Shown piece after piece: positions 55,990-64,000 of a DNA stretch of 64,000 bases. Source of the DNA: Maylandia zebra (Eukaryota > Chordata > Actinopteri > Cichliformes > Cichlidae); contig NC_135178.1 of the NCBI RefSeq assembly GCF_041146795.1, positions 2,954,344 through 3,018,343 of the forward strand, given 5' to 3'. Below the pieces are notes generated by a model. That model was not told the DNA's origin. It saw only the letters and a list, made by a program, of their open reading frames with translations, and searched no databases. Numbering within the stretch: position 1 is the stretch's first letter; each line of letters starts with the position of its first letter. The position numbers were made by a program, and so were the translations under genes.

Positions 55990-56970
55990 GAGCATGGGAT
56001 TTCTGCCTGTCCTTATCACATCCATTATTCTGAAGGCAGGATGGCGATAGTCGAAACACTCTGGGGTGACGTCATTGGAAGTCCATCCATCTATATGGTT
56101 CCTACCCAAAACTCCACCAACACTCACAGCAAACATCTGTAGTGCTCTTCCTCGCCATGAAACCATATTGCTGCTCACTGATCATTACTTTCCACACATC
56201 CTTTCTTCCTCCCGCACCTCTGCATTTCCCTAACTTACCCCATCTCTATCTCTCTATCTTCACTCATGAGCTCTTCAAAATAATTCTCCCATCTTTTCAA
56301 CATGCTCTTCACATATTAGTACATTTCTAATCTCTCTATCCTTGATTACCCTTACCTGCTGCACATCCTTTCCAACTAAAGCGCTCACCCTAGCTTTCAA
56401 TACAAGTGCTTTACTCCTTCTTAATGTCCAGCCTCACATACAATTCACTACAAGTCTTTCCTTTTGTTTTTGTCACCTCTCTCCTTGCTGAATGCCTAGA
56501 CTCCCCTGTCTACTGTTGTTATCTTCCCATACTTTTCTGTACTTGCTCGCTCCACCACCAAGTGTCCTTATACTCTTTCCTTTCCAAAGCATACAACTAA
56601 CACCTTCTTGGCAGTTTCCCTCACCCGCTTTTCCCAACTCTTCCCTACCATACAGAGCCTGTCTCAACCCCTCCTGCAACTCTGTGCAACATTCTTCCCT
56701 CGTTGACTTTATTTAATCATTCACTTGCTTTAGCTGCATACTCCTTTCACACCACCTTGAAATCTGCTCTCTCTTTGAAATTGCACCTTCTGCATTGGAT
56801 GTAGTCCACCTGTGTGCACCTTCCTCCACCCCCACACCCTAAATTCCTGCCTCTTCTTGACCTGTGTTCACACAGCTATCTTTACCATTGTTTTGGCAAA
56901 ATCAACTACCATGTTCCCTTTTGCATATTTCTCCTAAACACCATCCCAACACCTCCTTATCACCTGTATT
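55990..56970 (-). mobile_element. Decayed RTE-like LINE, endonuclease-to-RT part
   Basis: Read right to left it gives, in changing frames, the end of a LINE endonuclease (VDFAKTM near 56890, then a KKRQEFRV-type stretch and VDYIQCRRCN near 56790), a region with LRQALYGREELG (about 56640-56670), HVEKMGEYFEELMSED (about 56255-56300) and SEQQYGFMARKSTTD (about 56135-56180). In relatives I recall, over a hundred residues separate the last two, so a large internal deletion is present. Same family as 22408-23458. Non-functional. Confidence 0.6.
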
Positions 56971-56999
56971 CCCCTCACCTTCATGTCCATGCCAGGGAC

Positions 57000-58582
57000 A
57001 CTGCGCCGATCAACGCTGACTCTGCATTCACCAACGAGCTGAATCGGTTCTACGCCCGTTTCGAGGTTAGCCAGGCGGCTAATGCTATCTACCGCCTGAC
57101 TACCGAGGACAGTGACGTCATCAGCGAGAGACCGGTGACCAGCATCGCGGAGCATGACGTCCGAGCGGCACTGAGGAGAGTGAACACAAGGAAAGCGGCG
57201 GGGCCAGACGGTATCACCGGCCGTCTGCTGCGCTGCTGTGCTGACCAGCTAGCAGGTGTGTTCACTTACATCTTCAACGAGTCCCTGGCGAAGTTCAGCG
57301 TTTAACACAATAGTGCCCTGCAGACTGTTCACAAAGCTGAGGGAACTGGGACTTAACAGCCGTCTGTGTGCATGGGTGTTGGACTTCCTCACTGGCAGAA
57401 CTCAGGTGGTGAGGGTGGGCAGGTGCTTCTCCAACAGCATCACCATCAACACAGGAGCACCTCAGGGATGTGTCCTCTCGCCACTGCTCTACTCCCTCTA
57501 CACTTCAGACTGTGTGGCCACCCACGGCTCCAACACCATTGTGAAGTTTGCTGACGACACAGTGGTGTTGGGTGCCATCTCCAACAACAATGAGGCGGCC
57601 TACATGGATGAAGTGAAGAATCTGGCATCGTGGTGCCAGGACAACCACCTCCAGCTGAACGTCAGCAAGACCAAGGAGCTGGTGGTGGACTTCAGAAGGG
57701 GTCAGCACAGAGACTACAAGCCCATTATCATCAATGGAGCTCCAGTGGAGAGGGTGCAGTCCTTCAAGTATCTTGGTGTCCACATCTCCTCAGACCTGAC
57801 ATGGGCTGCCCACATTCAGGTCCAGACCAAAAAGGCTAGGCAGCGCCTGTATCACCTACGACAACTGAGGAAGTTCAGGGTCTCTCCAAAGATCCTCAGG
57901 ATTTTCTATACAGGCGCTGTGGAGAGCATCCTCACACAGAACATGACATCGTGGTTTGGGAACAGCTGTGTGAAGGACCAAAAAGCTCTCCAGAGAGTGA
58001 TCCGTACAGCAGAACGCTGCTGCAGGATTGCTCTCCCCCCGCTTCAGGACACCTACACCAGGAGATGCCGGACTAGAGCAGCGCAGATACTGAAGGACCC
58101 GTCCCATCCTGGCAACAAACTGTTCCAACTTCTGCAATCTGGTAGAAGGTTCCGCATCTTCCGGGCAAGGACAGAGAGACTCAAGAGGAGCTTCTATCCC
58201 CAAGCCATCCGTGCCCTAAACACACACACCCGCCCTCTCACATCATCTATAATTGACTGAGACAGGACTCTTCCAGACACTAAACCAAGGCACAATGTAC
58301 ATTTCAATTCCTTTAATTTTAAATATGTTTATATTGTCTATCCTGTAAAATAGTCAGATATCTATTCATATTAATGTACAGAATTCACCTGCTTGCTGCT
58401 ACTACTGCACATTCACCCAGTGTATATACTATATGTATGTATATATATATATAATGTTCTTCCTCTACACCCCCCCCCCAATTTTTGCACATGTCGAGGA
58501 GCGTGTCAGGCTACATTTCACTGTGTGTTATACTTGTATAATTATGCATGTGACAAATAAAGAACCTTGAACCTTGAACCAT
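57000..58582 (+). mobile_element. L2/CR1-like LINE, 5' truncated and internally deleted
   Basis: Contains a reverse transcriptase remnant, an about 300-bp 3' region and a terminal repeat tail (CCTTGAACCTTGAACC, 58564-58580) after AATAAAG. The tail and RT motifs are those of L2-like elements in fish. The left boundary is approximate and abuts the minus-strand RTE-like fragment. Confidence 0.85.
57001..58260 (+). pseudogene. LINE reverse transcriptase with catalytic region deleted
   Basis: The product would copy the LINE RNA at a nicked target. The first part (to 57303) reads FTNELNRFYARFEV, then RKAAGPDGITGRLLRCCADQ and [14 protein letters not shown]. The next codons, in another frame, are [14 protein letters not shown]. 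In intact relatives these two points are separated by a stretch with the conserved fingers and the first catalytic Asp just before AFNTI. That stretch is gone, with a junction at about 57298-57302. After it the frame is open to TGA 58260 with the palm motif [12 protein letters not shown], the FADD motif ([10 protein letters not shown], near 57550), [22 protein letters not shown] and [12 protein letters not shown]. It is dead because of the internal deletion, although the rest is well preserved. Confidence 0.87.
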
Positions 58583-58779
58583 TGGCACAAATAAAAAAAG
58601 GTATTAATTAATTAAAAAAAAAAACTATATATCTATATATATACAGCACATAGGATACAAAACATATGAAGCAGCAGCGTAGTGACCTAGCTGTCTTGCG
58701 TCCTCTCTCTCATACACACACAAAATCACATAAACGCACAGACACACAAGCTGGTGGCCACATCCTCCTCCGTTCTGCT

Positions 58780-58960
58780 GGTCAGTGTGTGCGCTAGGCT
58801 CAGCCGTGTGATTTACCTGCTGTCCCTGGCTTTAATGTCCCTCATGAACAATGAACAATAGCCCATAAAGATGCATCTAAAGGAGGCAGGAGTGATAAAG
58901 GCAGGCCAGACTCGGCTCCGTTTATAGCACAGAGCCTGCTGACTTGAGCGTTTGGACTCC
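58780..58960. promoter_or_regulatory. Candidate conserved regulatory segment (unverified)
   Basis: Unique, repeat-free DNA with two adjacent SOX-type motifs (GAACAATGAACAATAG), an E-box-containing GATTTACCTGCTG and CATAAAGATGCATC. No open frame. Judged on composition only. Confidence 0.22.
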
Positions 58961-59134
58961 ACAGTACTTGGACTGTGAGATCCTTTTATTTCATCTCTGT
59001 CAGATGATCATGTCTTAAATACTTAAATACTGCTCTAATGAAACACAGGTGCATAAAGATGCATTCATAATAATCATATGCTGCTGAAATGCTGTATGTT
59101 ATGCTGTGCTATAGATTGAAATGCAATGAGGGAG

Positions 59135-59192
<58 letters not shown>

Positions 59193-60050
59193 GTTGCAAA
59201 CCGTCGTTGGCAGCTCTCTTGAGCAGATGGAGTGGAGAGGGATTCTGGCTGCAGTTTCTCATATCATAAAAAGATATGCTTTCTCTCATAGCTGTTTCCC
59301 CGTCTTTGTGTCTAGACAAAATGAGTCAGTGTTTAAGAAATGACTTTAATCGTTTCACCAATCCAGTCAAAGTTGATGTGTAGAAGAATATGTCGAATCA
59401 CTGAAAATCGTAATCATCTTGGTTCCTCTGTTTGTATTAAACCATCCAAATGCTCGACAGAGATTTCAGATATCTGTGTATCACATGTCTGCGTCTACTC
59501 TAAAAGTTAGAAAATCATCAACAGATGCGGGCTTTACAGATACAGGGTACTCATTACTGCAGATTATAAAACATTTGAAACAACCTTTTAGTTACAGGAA
59601 CCCCTCCCTATTTCATTAAACATTTTTCACCACCCGACTGCACCTGCAATGCTTTACTAAACCAGTGCTACAACATTGTTGCCTAAACCTGAGTGAACTG
59701 GGAATTAAACAAAAACTACTGTTCACACATTAAAAATAGTGCCTGAATTTAAAAAGTGTATCCCAACTTTAAGTGCAAACACACATACAAGCATATAGTC
59801 ATTACACACATACATGTGCTGTTAGAGAACAGTGTTTCACTGTGCCATTCATTCACTCTGAGCTCCCTACATAAATATTGTGTCTCCTCAGCTGCCATTT
59901 CTGAATTATCATACATACTAGAGAGTACTGACACTTGGGCAAAAGCATAATTTCATTGTATTTTTTTTTAAAAGACTGAAGACAGTACCTCCAATTGGTA
60001 AGAATTTAAAATGACCCTTTAACTGGCAGAACAACATTTACTAAGCATTT
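58961..60050. other. Unique sequence with a GT microsatellite
   Basis: Nothing recognised besides the (GT)n at 59139-59191. Confidence 0.4.
59139..59191 (+). repeat. (GT)n microsatellite
   Basis: About 53 bp of uninterrupted GT. Confidence 0.97.
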
Positions 60051-61040
60051 ATTTCAATTCAATTTTATTTATATAGCGCCAAATCACAACAAAAGTCGCC
60101 TCAAGGCGCTTCATAGATACAGAGAAAAACCCAACAATCATATGACCCCCTATGAGCAAGCACTTTGGCGACAGTGGGAAGGAAAAACTCCCTTTTAACA
60201 GGAAGAAACCTCCGGCAGAACCAGGCTCAGGGAGGGGCGGGGCCATCTGCTGTGATTGGTTGGGGTGAGAGAAGGAAGACAGGATAAAGACATGCTGTGG
60301 AAGAGAGACAGAGGTTAATAACAGATATGATTCAATGCAGAGAGGTCTGTTAACACATAGTGAGTGAGAAAGGTGACTGGAAAGGAAAAACTCAATGCAT
60401 CATGGGAATCCCCCGGCAGCCTACGTCTACTGCAGCATAACTAAGGGAGGATTCAGGGTCACCTGGTCCAGCCCTAACTATATGCTTTAGCAAAAAGGAA
60501 AGTTTGAAGCCTAATCTTGAAAGTAGAGATAGTGTCTGTCTCCTGAATCCAAACTGGAAGCTGGTTCCACAGAAGAGGGGCCTGAAAACTGAAGGCTCTG
60601 CCTCCCATTCTACTTTTAAATACTCTAGGAACAACAAGTAGGCCTGCAGTGTGAGAGCGAAGTGCTCTAATAGGGTGATATGGTACTACAAGGTCATTAA
60701 GATAAGATGGGGCCTGATTATTTAAGACCTTGTATGTGAGGAGCAGGATTTCGAATTCTGGATTTAACAGGAAGCCAAAACAGGAGAAATCTGCTCTCTC
60801 TTTCTAGTCCCTGTCAGGACTCTTGCTGCAGCATTTTGGATTAACTGAAGGCTTTTCAGTGAGTTTTTAGGACTTCCTGATAATAATGAATTACAGTCGT
60901 CCAGCCTGGAAGTAATAAATGCATGAACTAGTTTTTCAGCGTCACTCTGAGACAGGATATTTCTAACTTTAGAGATGTTGCACAAATGGAAGAAAGCAGT
61001 CTTACATATTTGTTTAATATTTATCCAGAAATCCATAGAT
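60051..61040 (-). mobile_element. Rex1/CR1-like LINE, 5' truncated, minus strand
   Basis: On the minus strand, 61036-60764 encodes the C-terminal part of a reverse transcriptase (KTAFFHLCNISKVRNILSQ, AEKLVHAFITSRLDDCNSLL, LIQNAAARVLTGTRKREQ). After a short deletion near 60776, which appears to remove the usual LHWLP motif and shifts the frame, coding continues to about 60490 (VPRVFKSRMGGRAFSFQAPL, then LLWNQLPVWIQETDTIS). The non-coding 3' part ends with GGCGCTATATAAATAAAATTGAATTGAA at 60051-60078. The tails at 7257 and 8353 are the same family. Non-functional. Confidence 0.85.
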
Positions 61041-61627
61041 GTCCGATACTAATAATGTTTCAGAATCGTTCTATTAGGACTTGTTGTAAAGCCCTGAGAG
61101 TTTTCTCACATACCAAAGTTATAACAGCACTCTGAAAGTTTAAAATTAAAAGCTTCAATCTGAGAGAAACAATAACTTTCCCAGACTTATGGAATCTATT
61201 CTAAACTTGGAAAGAGTTAAGTGTGTTGGAATAATTTATGGTTAACACATGTGGTCTTATTTCAAAGGTAGGCAGGTACAGATGCTTGCAGTGATAAAGA
61301 GTCTTTGTACTGTGTGCACACAAACAGATTTTAGGTAAGTACAAGTACAATAACTCAGAGTTACAGTTACTCTGCATAAAACCCATAACGTATTTATTTT
61401 ACAGTATTCTAGCTGTGAAATTATGATGTGGGCTTTATGTATGAACTGGCTTTACATAGCAAGTCTTTCTAACTACTCAACAATATTAGAGTGTGTGCTA
61501 CATTTATCCATGCAGTACTATATTCTGTGGACTTCTCTTTTGATTGTTCAGGTTTTCTCTGTATTATTGTAGGGTGTCTACCTTACCGTATAAAGGGCCT
61601 CGAGTGCTGTTTAAGCAGTATATGAGT
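61041..61627. other. Unique AT-rich sequence, nothing recognised
   Basis: No gene or element was recognised. Part may be the far 5' edge of the LINE but too decayed to tell. Confidence 0.4.
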
Positions 61628-61801
61628 GATGAATGGACAATTTAGAATCAACAGTAAGCTAAGAGGAGGCGTAAGTATGTGGACAGGACTCACACAGGCA
61701 CCAGGAGATCATGCAAACTTCACAGAGAAGTGAGACTCAAACCAAGAACCTTGCTGTGCAACAAGCAGCAGTGCTAACCGCACTACCTCTGTGCCTGGGG
61801 A
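61628..61801 (+). repeat. Dispersed fish repeat, middle and 3' part
   Basis: GGACAATTTAGAATCA, CCAGGAGATCATGCAAACTTC, CCAAGAACCTTGCTGTG and GTGCTAACCGCACTACC lie in the order I know from a very common teleost repeat, the same family as 29021-29113 and 35565-35635. Decayed. Confidence 0.6.
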
Positions 61802-62889
61802 CGCGCAGTGAGCACCACAGGACATTCACACTAAATAAACTTATATGCTTATCACCGCACAGAATTGAAAAGCTAGTTGGGCGTGTAACTATGTTTTAGA
61901 TGGCCCTCGGGATATTTATGGTCAATGGGGCAGTAAACATGTCACTTCCAACAAACAGCCAGCCTTCTTGTAGTGACGGAGGAGTAAGAGGATCCAGGAT
62001 TTTACGTTCGGCTCTCGTCATGTAAAATTCAAATATTCTGATTCTAGCTCTCTCCTCTCTCTTTAGGTCCCCCCTCCCCCTCCGGATATCACAGGGGAAC
62101 CTTTAACCTTGACGTGTTCCACAGTCTGCTCTGGACTGGCCTCAGAGGTGGAAGCGCCCCTCACACCCCCTGGCTCGGGCTCTTCAGCTAGCCAGCACTG
62201 TGTTTCCTTTGTTTAACCCCTGACCTAAGAAAACAAGACATGTCCCAGAGTTCTAAGGAAACTGAGGCGAAGAGGAAGTGTTCGGTTACAAATTAAATAT
62301 ATGTGTGTCATGAGCTATAAATCGGCAGCCCTGCTAGCAGAGCTGCTACTGAAATGGCATGTGGTACCAAGCCTCTCACCATAAAGTTTTAAAACCTCTC
62401 TTCCATTTCTGCTTTTCAAAGGGGATATAACTGATATCCAAGATGGATCCCAGGTGGAAAGGAAAAGTTAACTGAAAAAAGGAAATAAATCTAGAAGAAA
62501 GAAAAGGAAAAGAGGATCATACAGAGATGAGGAAATTTAGAAAGGAGGCAGTGAAGAGAAACCAGTCTAGATAGACCTGATTTATTGTGGTAAAGAGATC
62601 GTAGATAATGATGGACAAAGTCCATCATAATGTGTATCTAGAAGGTTTAAACAGCATGACTACAGCTCAGCATTGGCCATTAAAACATGGTAAAACTAAT
62701 CCAATGTAATTTTGTTATAAGGTCTGTGCATAACACACATGTGAAACAGCTTAAAAAACAAAACAAATAAACAAAAAAATGATAAATCATTTACATTTAA
62801 ATTTCTCCAGCGCACCTGCCATAGACCACAGACGTGACCTCCAAAAACGTTCCACAGGCCAAAGTCCAAATTGAACGTCACATTAACGT
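61802..62889. other. Unique sequence, nothing recognised
   Basis: A GC-rich patch at 62070-62200, otherwise A-rich. No supported gene. Confidence 0.4.
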
Positions 62890-63690
62890 CCAACTTGGGT
62901 CATGGTTGGACGTCCAAATTGTGGACGCATGATTGGACATTGTATAGACCGTCGTGATCAGTATCAAATGTTTAGTGTGGATCATCAAACTTTATTGTCT
63001 AGGTTAACAAAATTCAACTTCTCTGAACAAGTCATCATTTGGATGAATTCATATTTGGAAAATGTGATTCATTATGCGTCTCTCAGTGTCTCCTTACGTC
63101 CCCTGTAAAGTTGGACTTGGACCACATTTATTTTCTTTATATATGAATGACTTGTCAGTACTCAGCTTCATGAAGACAGTGCTGTTATTTTTACACAGGT
63201 AAAGTCCGAAATGGACGTTTTGGGAAAGCTGACAACAAAAATGAACTGTATTTATGATTGTCTTACTCAGTCCTGTCTATTCATTAATTTAAAAAACCTT
63301 TTTGCATTATCCTATCAAACCGACTAAAATCATGAGAAAACTTCAGACTCTACATGAATGTAAGCATCTTGGCGTTACTATAGATTCCACCTTAAATCTA
63401 AAATCATTCATTTTAACCTACACATATTTAGATAAATCAAATAATCACTGCAAGAAAATTAGGCTAGGGTGTTTCACCATTTTATCATTTTTATTATAGA
63501 ATATTTCACTAATTTGTGATCGACAAATACTTAAAATCAACCAAATCTCTATTTAAAAAGGCTTTAAAACTTGTTTTGTTTTCAAAAACATAATATATTA
63601 CGGTTTTAAAATTTTACAATATTAAAGTTTGCTTGTTCTGTTACAAGATCCTACATGGACCTGCCCCACCCTCCTCAACACATCTAAAAG
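62890..63690 (+). mobile_element. Strongly decayed CR1/L2/Rex1-like LINE fragment
   Basis: From about 62965 the plus strand reads, with many stops and frame changes, as LINE reverse transcriptase: VDHQTLLSRLTKFNFSEQVI, IWMNSYLENVIHY, then LTQSCLFINLK (about 63260-63300), CKHLGVTIDSTLNLK (about 63361-63405) and ILHGPAPPSS (about 63646-63675). The catalytic palm motif between these is lost. The preceding stretch has repeated GGACGTCCAA-like motifs, including a 12-bp palindrome TTGGACGTCCAA near 62906, possibly a different small repeat. Confidence 0.65.
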
Positions 63691-64000
63691 TCATCGATGG
63701 TTAACGAGAAATCAGATGTTCGTGTTCTCATTTTATTATGAAATTTCATGTTCTGATTTCATCTTTTCTTGTCTGGTCTAGATTTTGTATTATTATTTAT
63801 TGCTTTTGTCTGCAGGCACTATAGATGAAAAGTATCTTTTTGATGAACTGTGGCATATTTACACTGATGTCTTCATTAATAAGCACTGTCACATTTAAAT
63901 AAATAAATTCAGTTTCAATGGCACTTCATTTTGTAACATAAAGATCCTACAATAATACAAGCAAACAACTAACCAGTTAAATAGCTTCTGTCTATTTGGA
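63691..64000. other. AT-rich sequence to the window edge
   Basis: May include the 3' non-coding end of the LINE fragment. Nothing else was recognised. Confidence 0.35.

Overview
The window looks like non-coding DNA of a ray-finned fish, probably a percomorph teleost. The evidence is indirect: it has many long microsatellites and a mix of fish-type transposons (Tc1/mariner DNA elements, CR1/L2/Rex1-like and RTE-like LINEs, and a Ty3/Gypsy LTR element). It shows no operons or bacterial signals. No complete host gene is recognisable. The only host-like coding signals are weak: a spliced-exon candidate at 1123-1211 and a possible terminal exon at 2423-2620, both on the minus strand.

Layout. 1-20.6 kb is mostly unique AT-rich DNA. 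It carries an inverted-repeat element (4425-4857), LINE tails (7257-7458, 8353-8426), a decayed Tc1 copy (8100-8927), large ATCT and TA microsatellites, a perfect 24-bp hairpin (11079-11134), an internally deleted LINE (13320-14131) and a 550-bp CATC array (19547-20100). 20.7-23.5 kb holds a nearly intact Tc1 element (20682-22275, transposase broken by a 10-nt deletion) followed by an RTE-like LINE fragment. 24.5-36 kb is poor in transposons and has several stretches that look like conserved regulatory DNA, unverified.

36-51 kb is dense in transposons. It has an LTR-like piece (36090-36598), a mariner-type element with 285-bp terminal repeats and a DD41D-type transposase (37360-39008), and a nested structure at 40263-50989. 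There, an old Tc1-like element was split by a young Ty3/Gypsy retrotransposon (40865-50560) flanked by a 4-bp TATA duplication. That element has two full 1229-bp LTRs, a 545-aa Gag, a 1527-aa Pol in the -1 frame, and an extra partial unit (278 bp of LTR joined to the last 642 bp of pol) at its left end.

51-64 kb contains older repeats: an RTE-like LINE fragment on the minus strand, an L2-like LINE with an internal RT deletion (57000-58582), a Rex1/CR1-like LINE on the minus strand (60051-61040) and a decayed LINE at the right edge (62940-63690).

The only working system that can be read is the LTR retrotransposon. Gag would form the particle. A GTTAAAC slip site at the gag stop would yield Gag-Pol. 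Pol supplies protease, reverse transcriptase, RNase H and integrase. All other mobile elements seen here have lost a catalytic residue, a reading frame or most of their length. Clade names for the repeats rest on recalled family features, not on a database search.
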